Shown here: positions 1-6,272 of the stretch, one piece after another
Layout of the letters: each line of letters begins with the position of its first letter
Numbering within the stretch: the first letter of the stretch is position 1
Source: an uncultured Oscillospiraceae bacterium
GTDB lineage: Bacteria > Bacillota > Clostridia > Oscillospirales > Oscillospiraceae
Reading direction: 5' to 3'
DNA: 6,524 nucleotides
NCBI GenBank assembly: GCA_934565775.1
Contig: CAKTIN010000092.1
Span: forward strand, 1-6,524
The notes under the pieces: model-generated
Seen by the model: only the letters and a program-made list of their open reading frames with translations
What the model was told of the DNA's origin: nothing
Databases searched by the model: none
Made by a program: the position numbers and the translations under genes

Positions 1-554
1 TCAACCAGAAGCAGGCGGACCTCCGGGGGCAGCTGAACGAGGCGGAGTCCCGCCTGGCCGGGCCCCAGCCGGTGAAGGAGCGTCCCAAGCCCACCCGGAA
101 GATCATGCTGGGAGACACGGTGGAGATCATCCGCCTGGAGACCAAGGCCCAGGTGATCGGCATCAACAAAGACGGCAGCTACCTGCTGCGGGCCGGCATC
201 ATGCAGCTCACCGCAAAGCCGGACGAGGTGTATCTGCTGGAAAACGTCTCCGCTGCGGAGCAGGCCAAGAAGCATCCGGAGCACTCCGGCCGGGAAATGC
301 GTACCCAGGCGCTCTCTTCGGAGATCGACCTGCGGGGCATGGACGCGGTGGAGGCCGAGTGCGTGCTGGACCGGTATCTGGACGAGGCGGTCCGGGCCAA
401 TCTCTCCTCGGTGCGGATCATTCACGGTAAGGGCACCGGCGTGCTTCGGGCGGCGGTGCAGAATCAGTTAAAAAGGAACAAATTTGTGAAGAAATTCCGC
501 CTTGGCGTGTACGGAGAAGGAGAAAATGGGGTGACCATTGCAGAATTGGGTTGA
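1..554 (+). CDS. mutS2: Endonuclease MutS2, C-terminal part (5' end outside window)
   Basis: This is the last 183 codons of a reading frame that enters from the left (first full codon at base 3) and stops at TGA 552-554. The visible part begins with a charged helical stretch. Next comes a small beta-rich segment at about 108-230 (GDTVEII, then LLRAGIMQLTAKPDEVYLL), which matches the KOW-like barrel of MutS2. After a linker there is an Smr domain with the DLRG motif at 327-338 and the HGKGTG motif at 423-440, ending in GENGVTIAELG. This arrangement is characteristic of MutS2, whose family acts on branched DNA and, in some bacteria, on collided ribosomes. The Smr domain supplies nuclease activity. 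The ATPase and MutS core lie outside the window. A GTG at 72 could pass for a start, but the frame is open to the edge and homologous sequence continues upstream, so this is one truncated gene. No terminator follows it. Confidence 0.93.
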   Translation, partial: NQKQADLRGQLNEAESRLAGPQPVKERPKPTRKIMLGDTVEIIRLETKAQVIGINKDGSYLLRAGIMQLTAKPDEVYLLENVSAAEQAKKHPEHSGREMRTQALSSEIDLRGMDAVEAECVLDRYLDEAVRANLSSVRIIHGKGTGVLRAAVQNQLKRNKFVKKFRLGVYGEGENGVTIAELG

Positions 555-579
555 CTTCTGGGAGAAAAATCGGTATGAT
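551..579 (+). promoter_or_regulatory. Sigma-A-type promoter for the HPr-like gene
   Basis: TTGACT at 551-556 and TATGAT at 574-579 are separated by 17 bases, close to the consensus for the housekeeping sigma factor. The -35 box overlaps the mutS2 stop codon (552-554). Transcription would start near 586, giving a leader of about 54 bases. That leader contains a small GGGGA/TCCCC hairpin (598-602 with 609-613) with no T-run after it, so it is not a terminator. Called from sequence match only. Confidence 0.75.
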
Positions 580-639
580 AGTAGCGTGTCATAGGGTGGG
601 GAGTGTTTTCCCCGACATCGAGCAAGGAGTGGATTTTTC

Positions 640-900
640 ATGATCGAGAAGCAAACCGTTGTGCGCTGTGATGCCGGTCTGCACAACGAGCAGGTTACTT
701 ACTTTGTCCAGAAGGCCAACGAGTTCAAAAGCAGCATTTGGCTGGAGGCCGGCTCTCGGAAGATGAATGCCAAGAGTCTGCTTGGCATGATGTCCCTGGG
801 GGTCTGCACCGGAGCGACCGTGACCCTGTATGCCGACGGCCCGGATGCCGAGGCGGCGCTTGAGGCGCTGGATGCCCTGCTGCAACAGGATATTTTCTAA
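640..900 (+). CDS. HPr-like protein with intact His15 and Ser46 but altered His-site surroundings
   Basis: An 86-residue protein the size of HPr, the small phosphocarrier of the sugar phosphotransferase system. The Ser46 region is well kept (NAKSLLGMMSLGV, Ser46), which in Firmicutes is the site phosphorylated by HPr kinase to signal through CcpA. His15 is present in GLH (13-15), but the usual Arg17-Pro18 that follow are replaced by Glu17-Gln18 (HNEQVT). Arg17 normally steadies the phosphohistidine, so transfer from enzyme I may be weak or absent. The protein could therefore be mainly regulatory, in the manner of Crh, although Crh loses His15 itself. The start ATG at 640 has AAGGAG at 624-629, ten bases upstream. 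The gene has its own promoter and terminator, so it is expressed as a single-gene unit between two DNA repair genes. Family assignment is firm; the exact role is inferred. Confidence 0.88.
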   Translation: MIEKQTVVRCDAGLHNEQVTYFVQKANEFKSSIWLEAGSRKMNAKSLLGMMSLGVCTGATVTLYADGPDAEAALEALDALLQQDIF

Positions 901-911
901 AAATACCCATG

Positions 912-948
912 AAACTGCCACAAAAGCGGCGCTTTTGTGGCAGTTTTT
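912..948 (+). terminator. Strong intrinsic terminator after the HPr-like gene
   Basis: A perfect 16-bp stem (912-927 paired with 931-946) closes a three-base GGC loop, and a run of five T's at 944-948 partly overlaps the stem end. It lies 11 bases after the HPr-like stop and ends only 4 bases before the uvrC ribosome site at 953. No promoter fits between the terminator and uvrC. Confidence 0.92.
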
Positions 949-966
949 GTATGAGGAGGCAAGACG

Positions 967-2793
967 GTGACCTTTGCGGAGCTGAAAGACAAGGCTTTGA
1001 GCCTGCCCTTTGCCCCCGGCGTGTACATCATGCGGGACAGCGGGAACCAGGTCATTTATGTGGGAAAGGCGAAAAAGCTGAAAAACCGGGTGAGCCAGTA
1101 TTTTCAGGACACCGCCGCGCACACCCCAAAGACCAAAATGATGGTCTCAAAAATTGACCACTTCGATGTGATCGTGGCGGCCTCGGAGTTTGAGGCTCTG
1201 GTGCTGGAGTGCTCGCTCATTAAGCGGTATCAGCCCAAATACAACATTCTACTGAAGGACGACAAGGGCTACCCCTATCTGCGCATCGACCGGGATGCGG
1301 AGTACCCCCGGATCACCCTGGTCAATAAGCTGGCCCGGGACGGGGCGGATTACTTCGGGCCCTACGGCAGCCGCCGGGTGAGCCAGAATGTGATCGCCGC
1401 AGTGCAGCGGGCGCTGAAGCTGCCCACCTGCGGCAAGCAGTTCCCCCGGGACCTGGGCAAGGAGCGGCCCTGCCTGAATTATCACATGAATCAGTGCCGG
1501 GGCTGGTGCCAGTTTTCCCGGAGCCCCCAGGAGTACCGGGAGGTCATGGACCAGGCCCGGCGGCTGCTTTCCGGGGACTATAAGGGCCTGGCGGCTCAGC
1601 TGCGGGAGCAGATGCTGGAGGCCTCGGACAAGCTGGAGTTTGAGCTTGCGGCAGAGCTCCGGGACCGGCTGAACGCCGTGGAGGCTCTGGGGCAGAAACA
1701 GCTGGTGACGGCCGGCTCCCTGGCGGATACGGATGTGATCGGCTTCGCCCAGACGGAGGCAAAGGCCTGCTTTGTGGTGCTGCATTTCAGCGGCGGAAAC
1801 CTTTTGGATAAGGATTATGATCTTTTGCCCCCGCAGGACAGCGAGCAGGCGGCGGTGTCCAGCCTGGTCAAGCAGTATTATCTGGCCCGGGGGCTGGCGC
1901 CGAAGGTCATCCTCCTGCCGATGGAAATGGAGGATGGGGGGCTGTTTGAGGAGCTGCTGGCCCGGGAGTTCGGGAAAGTGACCCATTTGCGGGTCCCCCA
2001 GCGGGGGGATAACGCGAAGCTTGTGGAGCTGGCCCGGAAAAATGCCCGGGAGGAGGCCGAGCGGGTGACCTCCCGGGAGGAGAAGATCACCGGCAGCGTC
2101 GCCCTGCTGGGGAAGATGCTGTCTCTGCCGGAGCCCCCGGAGCGGATGGAATCCTACGATATTTCCAACATCTCCGGCACGGATATTGTGGCCTCCATGG
2201 TGGTATTCCAGGACGGCAGGCCCAGCAAGAGCGACTATAAGCGCTTTAAGGTGGAGGGCATGGCCGGACAGGATGATTACGGCTCCATGCGCCAGGTGCT
2301 CCTGCGCCGTCTGCGGCACTATCTGGCCGGAGACGCGGGCTTTGACCAGAAGCCGGACCTGCTGCTGATTGACGGCGGCATCGCCCATGCCAATGTGGCG
2401 CTGGAGGTGCTGCGGGAGCTGGGACTGCAGATCCCGATTTTCGGCATGGTGAAGGACGACCGGCACAGGACCCGCGCCCTGGTAACGCCGGAGGGGCGGG
2501 AGATCGCCATCAGCGCCCAGCCGTCGGTCTTTGCCCTGATCGGACGGATCCAGGAGGAGACGCACCGCTTTGCCATCACCTATCACCGGCAGCTGCGGAG
2601 CAAGCGTTTGCGGTACTCGGAGCTGGACGGCATCCCGGGAATCGGAGAGAAGCGGAAGGAACTGCTGCTCAAGCGCTTTAAGTCCCTGGCCGCCATCCGC
2701 CAGGCGGAGTGGGATGAGCTGGAGCGGGTCCTGCCCAAGGACGCCGCCGGGGCGGTCTACGCCCATTTTCATGAAAAGGAGGAGCAGCCATGA
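967..2793 (+). CDS. uvrC: UvrABC system protein C, excinuclease subunit
   Basis: At 608 residues this is normal UvrC length (about 610 in E. coli). UvrC makes the two cuts either side of a DNA lesion during nucleotide excision repair, after UvrA and UvrB have loaded. The N-terminal GIY-YIG nuclease domain shows GVY at 18-20 and IYVGKAKKLKNR at 30-41 (3' incision). Four cysteines at 155, 169, 177 and 181 match the iron-sulphur ligand spacing known for E. coli UvrC. The UVR motif that binds UvrB lies near 207-239. The RNase H-like domain (5' incision) shows YDIS with Asp398, DDY at 436-438, LLIDGG with Asp469 and THRFAI with His533. A helix-hairpin-helix pair occupies about 553-601. The start is GTG at 967, with GAGGAGG at 953-959 seven bases upstream. 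The gene ends in an ATGA overlap with rsmD. Its own promoter is not visible. Confidence 0.97.
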   Translation: MTFAELKDKALSLPFAPGVYIMRDSGNQVIYVGKAKKLKNRVSQYFQDTAAHTPKTKMMVSKIDHFDVIVAASEFEALVLECSLIKRYQPKYNILLKDDKGYPYLRIDRDAEYPRITLVNKLARDGADYFGPYGSRRVSQNVIAAVQRALKLPTCGKQFPRDLGKERPCLNYHMNQCRGWCQFSRSPQEYREVMDQARRLLSGDYKGLAAQLREQMLEASDKLEFELAAELRDRLNAVEALGQKQLVTAGSLADTDVIGFAQTEAKACFVVLHFSGGNLLDKDYDLLPPQDSEQAAVSSLVKQYYLARGLAPKVILLPMEMEDGGLFEELLAREFGKVTHLRVPQRGDNAKLVELARKNAREEAERVTSREEKITGSVALLGKMLSLPEPPERMESYDISNISGTDIVASMVVFQDGRPSKSDYKRFKVEGMAGQDDYGSMRQVLLRRLRHYLAGDAGFDQKPDLLLIDGGIAHANVALEVLRELGLQIPIFGMVKDDRHRTRALVTPEGREIAISAQPSVFALIGRIQEETHRFAITYHRQLRSKRLRYSELDGIPGIGEKRKELLLKRFKSLAAIRQAEWDELERVLPKDAAGAVYAHFHEKEEQP

Positions 2794-3350
2794 GAGTCAT
2801 TGCCGGCACGGCGAAGGGCCGGACGTTAAAAACCCCGGAGGGAATGCTGACCCGCCCCACTGCGGAGCGGGTGAAGGAGGCGGTGTTCAGCGCCGTGCAG
2901 TTCGACCTCCCCGGAGCAAAGGTCCTGGACCTGTTTGCCGGGACGGGGCAGCTGGGCATTGAGGCCCTCAGCCGGGGGGCGGACAGGGCGGTCTTTGTGG
3001 ACGCCCGGAAGGAGGCCTGCGCCCTGGTAAGGGAGAATTTGCGGGCCACCGGCTTCCTGGACCGGGCCCGGGTGATCCAGGGGGACTACCTGACCTATCT
3101 GAAAACCTGCCGGGAGCGGTTTACTATGGTCTTTCTGGACCCGCCTTATGCGGAAAAGTTCTTGGAAACTGCCTTAAATCAATTATCGGAAATTGACATT
3201 TTGAACAAAGATGCTATAATAGTTACGGAACGACCGCTTGGGAAGGCGCTTTCCGAAGATTTTCCCAGATTTGAGCGGTTGAAGGACCGCAAATATGGGA
3301 AAACGGTGATCGCCCTTTTCCGCTATATCGGGTCCGGGGAGGCAGAATGA
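2790..3350 (+). CDS. rsmD: 16S rRNA (guanine(966)-N(2))-methyltransferase RsmD
   Basis: A 186-residue class I SAM-dependent methyltransferase of normal RsmD length. It begins MRVIAGTAKGRTLKTP, followed by TRPTAERVKEAVF (21-33), the family's N-terminal signature. The SAM-binding loop is DLFAGTGQLGIEAL (47-60) and the catalytic N-methyltransferase motif is DPPY (117-120). In E. coli the enzyme methylates G966 of 16S rRNA during small-subunit assembly. The ATG overlaps the uvrC stop by 4 bases, with AAGGAGGAG just upstream, so translation is probably coupled. The 3' third, about codons 128-145, switches to AT-rich codons (TTA, AAT, CAA, ATT, ATA) unlike the rest of the gene. That stretch holds a consensus promoter, described separately. 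Its stop overlaps the coaD start. Confidence 0.95.
   Translation: MRVIAGTAKGRTLKTPEGMLTRPTAERVKEAVFSAVQFDLPGAKVLDLFAGTGQLGIEALSRGADRAVFVDARKEACALVRENLRATGFLDRARVIQGDYLTYLKTCRERFTMVFLDPPYAEKFLETALNQLSEIDILNKDAIIVTERPLGKALSEDFPRFERLKDRKYGKTVIALFRYIGSGEAE
3193..3220 (+). promoter_or_regulatory. Consensus sigma-A promoter inside rsmD, driving coaD and downstream genes
   Basis: TTGACA at 3193-3198 and TATAAT at 3215-3220 are both exact consensus hexamers with a 16-base spacer. TGC directly before the -10 box also gives an extended -10 (TGnTATAAT). The start point would be near 3227, about 120 bases upstream of the coaD ATG. It is embedded in coding sequence of rsmD, where codon choice turns AT-rich. 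Activity is inferred from sequence alone. Confidence 0.72.
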
Positions 3351-3856
3351 AAACAGCCATTTACCCCGGCAGCTTCGATCCGGTGACTGCCGGGCACCTG
3401 AACATCATCCGCCGGGCGTCGAATATTTTTGACCGGCTGATCGTCTGCGTGATGGTGAACGCGGGGAAATCCAGCCCCATGTTCTCCCTGGAGGAGCGGG
3501 TGGAGATGCTCCGCCGGGTGACGGCCCGGCTGCCCAACGTGGAGGTGGACAGCGCCTCCGAGCTTTTGGCGGAGTACGCAAGGCGCAAAGGCAGCTGCGT
3601 GATCGTTAAGGGGCTCCGGGCGGGGTCGGACTTTGAAAGTGAATTCCAGATGGCGCTGATCAACCATAAGCTGAATCCCACGCTGGATACCATGTTCCTT
3701 ACCTCGGAGCATCAGTATATGTATTTGAGCTCCAGCATGGTCAAGGAGCTGGGGCGGTATGGCGCGGACCTGACGGACTTCTTGCCGGAGGAGATCATTC
3801 CGGATGTGCAAAAGAGAATTAAAACTATGAAAGCAGGAGGAAATTCCCATGCATGA
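3347..3856 (+). CDS. coaD: Pantetheine-phosphate adenylyltransferase
   Basis: A 169-residue protein of the bacterial PPAT family, which joins 4'-phosphopantetheine with ATP to give dephospho-CoA and pyrophosphate, the penultimate step of coenzyme A synthesis. The nucleotidyltransferase fold is marked by YPGSFDPVTAGH (6-17), where His17 belongs to the ATP-binding T/HxGH motif. KGLRAGSDFESEFQMA (88-103) holds the conserved Arg91, and YLSSSMVKEL (126-135) is the usual C-terminal ISSS-type motif. Lys41 sits where the family has a substrate-binding lysine. All expected active-site features are present. The ATG overlaps the rsmD stop (ATGA), with GGGGAGG upstream. The rsmD-coaD pairing is common in bacteria. 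A promoter inside rsmD probably supplies extra transcription. The last 8 bases overlap the next gene. Confidence 0.97.
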   Translation: MKTAIYPGSFDPVTAGHLNIIRRASNIFDRLIVCVMVNAGKSSPMFSLEERVEMLRRVTARLPNVEVDSASELLAEYARRKGSCVIVKGLRAGSDFESEFQMALINHKLNPTLDTMFLTSEHQYMYLSSSMVKELGRYGADLTDFLPEEIIPDVQKRIKTMKAGGNSHA

Positions 3857-4358
3857 CAATGGCGTTGAGGATATCATCACAAAATTATTCGATATGGTGC
3901 AGGATGCCAAGTCCCTGCCTCTGGGGGCGGGGAAGTGCGTCCTGGAGCGGGACCGGGTCCTGGATCTGCTGGACGAGATCAGCAATCAGCTCCCCGGTGA
4001 GCTGAAGCAGGCCAAGACCATTGTGGATTCCCGCAATGAGCTCATTGCCAAGGCCAAGAAAGAAGCCGCCAACCTGATCAATCAGGCCCAGGCCCAGGCA
4101 AAGCAGCTGGTGAGCCAGGAGGCCGTGTATCAGGATGCCCGCCGCCAGGCGGACGATATGATTGCCGCTGCCCAGGAGAAGATTCAGGGGCTCAAGAAGG
4201 TAACCAACGACTATGTGGACGATGCTCTGCGCCGGACGGAGGAGGCCATTGAGGAGGCCCTGGGAGACATTAAGGATTCCCGGTCCAAATTCCGCAAGCT
4301 GGTGGCTCCGCAGCAGGCCCAGGAGCGCCCCGCTTCGCCGATTATTGAGGATCTTTAA
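3849..4358 (+). CDS. Coiled-coil protein of unknown function downstream of coaD
   Basis: A 169-residue soluble, highly charged protein that I do not recognise as a named gene. There is no signal peptide, membrane segment or nucleotide-binding P-loop. Residues 1-45 form an N-terminal helical region with one Cys30. Residues 50-150 are almost unbroken Ala/Lys/Glu/Gln-rich helix (for example AKAKKEAANLINQAQAQAKQ at 67-86), resembling the stalk of ATP synthase subunit b or DivIVA-type coiled coils. A short Pro-containing tail ends in IIEDL. Similar proteins beside coaD in clostridia are, as I recall, sometimes labelled 'ATPase', which the sequence does not support. The ATG at 3849 has AGGAGG at 3835-3840 and overlaps the end of coaD by 8 bases, so the two genes are probably translated together. 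A structural or cell-envelope scaffold role is possible but only a guess. Confidence 0.85.
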   Translation: MHDNGVEDIITKLFDMVQDAKSLPLGAGKCVLERDRVLDLLDEISNQLPGELKQAKTIVDSRNELIAKAKKEAANLINQAQAQAKQLVSQEAVYQDARRQADDMIAAAQEKIQGLKKVTNDYVDDALRRTEEAIEEALGDIKDSRSKFRKLVAPQQAQERPASPIIEDL

Positions 4359-4368
4359 CAGACAAAAG

Positions 4369-4399
4369 ACAGGTCACACGCATCCGCGCGCTGACCTGT
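4369..4399 (+). terminator. Inverted repeat between the coiled-coil gene and the mutase; possible weak terminator or operator
   Basis: ACAGGTCA (4369-4376) is exactly complementary to TGACCTGT (4392-4399), giving an 8-bp stem. The 15-base interior can add a small CGC/GCG stem (4379-4381 with 4386-4388). The sequence after it (CTCACTCTAG) lacks a T-run, so it is not a classical intrinsic terminator. It lies 11 bases after one gene and 10 bases before the next ribosome site. It could weaken read-through, protect an mRNA end, or act as a DNA operator. Confidence 0.4.
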
Positions 4400-4424
4400 T
4401 CTCACTCTAGAGGAGGAATGTCGA

Positions 4425-6116
4425 ATGATGGATTATTTAGAGCGCTATGCCCAGTGGGAAAAGGCCCCTCTGTCCGCCGGTGAGCGGCAGGAGCTGGAGG
4501 CCCTGAAGGGTGACACGGAGGCAATGAAGCTGGCCTTCGCCGGGGAGCTGCACTTTGGCACCGGCGGGATGCGGGCCATTATGGGCGTGGGCAGCAACCT
4601 GCTGAACCGGCACACGGTGCGCCGGGCGGCCCAGGGTATGGCGGCCTGGCTCAAGACTACGGATCTGCCCCAGCGGGCGGCCATCGGTTACGATTCCCGG
4701 CACCATTCCCGGGAGTTCGGCGAGGTCTGCGCGGTCGCCTTTGCGGAGGCCGGAATCCAGGCCTTCCTGTATGACCGCCTGGCTCCGACCCCCATGCTGT
4801 CCTTTGCGGTGCGGAATCTGGGCTGCGGCTGCGGCGTGGTGATCTCCGCCAGCCATAATGACGGCCGGTATAACGGCGTAAAGTGCTATGGCCCTGACGG
4901 CTGCCAGCTAACCGATGAGCCTGCCGCCGTGGTGACCGGGAAAATCGAGGAGATCCCCTATTTCGTCCCGGAGGAGGATTCCTTCCAGGGCTTTATGGAC
5001 CGGGGGCTCATCCAGTTGATCCCCCAGAGCCTCTGGGAGGCCTATTACAAGACCGTAATGGCCGAGGCCGTTGCTCCGGAGAAGATTGCCAAGGCCGGGG
5101 TGAACGTGGTTTACACCCCCCTGTGTGGCACGGGCAACGAGCCGGTGCGCCATGTGCTGGGGGCGTTGGGGGCCAACGTGACTGTGGTCGCCGTGCAGGA
5201 GAAGCCCGACGGCGACTTTAAGACCTGCGAGTACCCCAACCCGGAGACCGACGCGGCCCTGAACGAGAGCTATAAGGTCGCCCGCCAGGTCTCCTGCGAC
5301 GTGGTGCTGGGTACGGACCCGGATTGCGACCGGGTCGCCATTGCGGTGCCCCATGGAAACGATTTCATAAAGCTGACCGGCAATGAGCTGGGGGCTCTGC
5401 TCCTGGATTACATCCTCCGGGCCCGGCAGGGGAGCCTGCCCGAGGGGGCCGAGGCCGTGCGCTCCATCGTCTCCACCCCCATGGTGGACCAGATCGCCGC
5501 CGCCTACGGCTGCAAGATCAAGAAGGTCCTGACCGGCTTCAAGTACATCGGCGGGGAGATTCTGGAGCTGGAGCGCCAGGGCCGGGCGGACCGCTTCGTC
5601 TTTGGCTTCGAGGAGAGCTGCGGCTACCTAAAGGGCACCTATGCCCGGGACAAGGACGCGGTGCTGGGCTCCATGCTGGTGTGCGAGATGATCGCGTCGT
5701 ATAAGCTGGAAGGGAAGGATATCCTGGAAGTTCTGGAGGAAATGTACCGGAAATACGGCTATTATGTAGCCTATACCCAGAGCGTTTCCCTGAGCGGCGC
5801 AGACGCCATGGAGAAAGCCGCCAAGATCATGGCGGATCTCCGGGCCAGCACCCCTGCCTCCATCGGCGGCAAGCGGGTCACGGCGGTGCTGGACTACAAG
5901 GCCCGGGTGGCGAAGGATCTGGCCGACGGGAGCACGGAGCCCATTACCCTGCCGGTTTCCAATGTGCTGGAGCTGCACCTGGAGGGGGGCAGCAGCGTCA
6001 TTGCCCGGCCCTCCGGCACGGAGCCGAAGCTGAAATACTACTATACCGCCGTCGGAAAAACCCGGCAGGAGGCGCTGGACCTGCTGGAGCGGATGAAGGC
6101 GGACATGAACCGGTAA
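4425..6116 (+). CDS. Phospho-sugar mutase (phosphoglucomutase/phosphomannomutase family)
   Basis: A 563-residue alpha-D-phosphohexomutase of the long Firmicute (PgcA-like) type, complete in four domains. It moves phosphate between the 1 and 6 positions of a hexose phosphate, feeding glycogen, nucleotide-sugar or cell-wall pathways. FGTGGMR (44-50) is the N-terminal substrate loop. SASHN (141-145) carries the phosphoserine, Ser143. DPDCDR (298-303) binds Mg through Asp298, Asp300 and Asp302. GFEESCGY (394-401) is the sugar-binding loop and RPSGTEPK (528-535) the phosphate-binding loop. After SHN the usual Pro is replaced by Asp (SHNDGRYNG), a small deviation in the active-site loop. Two ATGs occur in tandem (4425, 4428); 4425 is chosen because AGAGGAGG at 4409-4416 is then eight bases away. 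No promoter is evident just upstream, so it probably relies on read-through. Glucose versus mannose preference cannot be read from the sequence. Confidence 0.94.
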   Translation: MMDYLERYAQWEKAPLSAGERQELEALKGDTEAMKLAFAGELHFGTGGMRAIMGVGSNLLNRHTVRRAAQGMAAWLKTTDLPQRAAIGYDSRHHSREFGEVCAVAFAEAGIQAFLYDRLAPTPMLSFAVRNLGCGCGVVISASHNDGRYNGVKCYGPDGCQLTDEPAAVVTGKIEEIPYFVPEEDSFQGFMDRGLIQLIPQSLWEAYYKTVMAEAVAPEKIAKAGVNVVYTPLCGTGNEPVRHVLGALGANVTVVAVQEKPDGDFKTCEYPNPETDAALNESYKVARQVSCDVVLGTDPDCDRVAIAVPHGNDFIKLTGNELGALLLDYILRARQGSLPEGAEAVRSIVSTPMVDQIAAAYGCKIKKVLTGFKYIGGEILELERQGRADRFVFGFEESCGYLKGTYARDKDAVLGSMLVCEMIASYKLEGKDILEVLEEMYRKYGYYVAYTQSVSLSGADAMEKAAKIMADLRASTPASIGGKRVTAVLDYKARVAKDLADGSTEPITLPVSNVLELHLEGGSSVIARPSGTEPKLKYYYTAVGKTRQEALDLLERMKADMNR

Positions 6117-6131
6117 AATTTGGTGAAATCG

Positions 6132-6163
6132 AAAACTCCCGGGCCGCTGGCCCGGGAGTTTTT
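6132..6163 (+). terminator. Intrinsic terminator after the phospho-sugar mutase
   Basis: A perfect 14-bp, mostly GC stem (6132-6145 with 6149-6162) closes a GCT loop, and five T's occupy 6159-6163. It lies 15 bases after the mutase stop and marks the end of the uvrC-to-mutase transcription region. Confidence 0.94.
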
Positions 6164-6236
6164 CGGTTGGAATGTACAAAAACGGCATCTCGGTTTGGTA
6201 TAAAACGCTGAATTATCGAAAAACGCAAAAAAATGA

Positions 6237-6266
6237 TTGAAAAATCCAAAAGGCCAGTGATATAAT
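6237..6266 (+). promoter_or_regulatory. Sigma-A-type promoter for the sugar-binding lipoprotein gene
   Basis: TTGAAA at 6237-6242 and a perfect TATAAT at 6261-6266 are separated by 18 bases. TGA directly before the -10 box (6258-6260) makes it an extended -10. The predicted start is near 6273, giving a leader of about 67 bases. The surrounding intergenic stretch is clearly more AT-rich than the genes. A second, weaker TATAAA with an extended TGG lies upstream at 6196-6204, without a convincing -35 box. Confidence 0.8.
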
Positions 6267-6272
6267 ACGGTT

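Noticed and set aside
72..554. A free-standing Smr-domain protein starting at GTG 72
   Set aside because: The frame is open to the window edge with MutS2-like sequence, and there is no ribosome site before 72. It is the end of mutS2.
598..613. GGGGA/TCCCC hairpin as a mutS2 terminator or riboswitch
   Set aside because: The stem is only 5 bp with no T-run, and the leader is too short for a known riboswitch.
640..900. Crh (catabolite repression HPr)
   Set aside because: Crh lacks His15, which is present here. The protein is better described as an HPr-like variant.
950..955. TATGAG after the terminator as a uvrC -10 box
   Set aside because: It overlaps the uvrC ribosome site and would start transcription beyond it, with no matching -35 box.
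1249..2772. A 507-codon open frame on the minus strand opposite uvrC
   Set aside because: It mirrors the GC-rich codon pattern of uvrC, whose domains and catalytic residues are intact. The product is low-complexity Leu/Pro/Gln/His-rich and fits no family.
3323..3985. A 220-codon minus-strand frame opposite coaD
   Set aside because: It covers the ends of three well-supported genes, has an Arg/Ser- and His-rich composition typical of antisense frames, and lacks a ribosome site.
6196..6204. TGGTATAAA as a second promoter upstream of the lipoprotein gene
   Set aside because: The -10 looks fair but no -35 hexamer lies at 16-18 bases. The downstream TTGAAA/TATAAT pair is much better.
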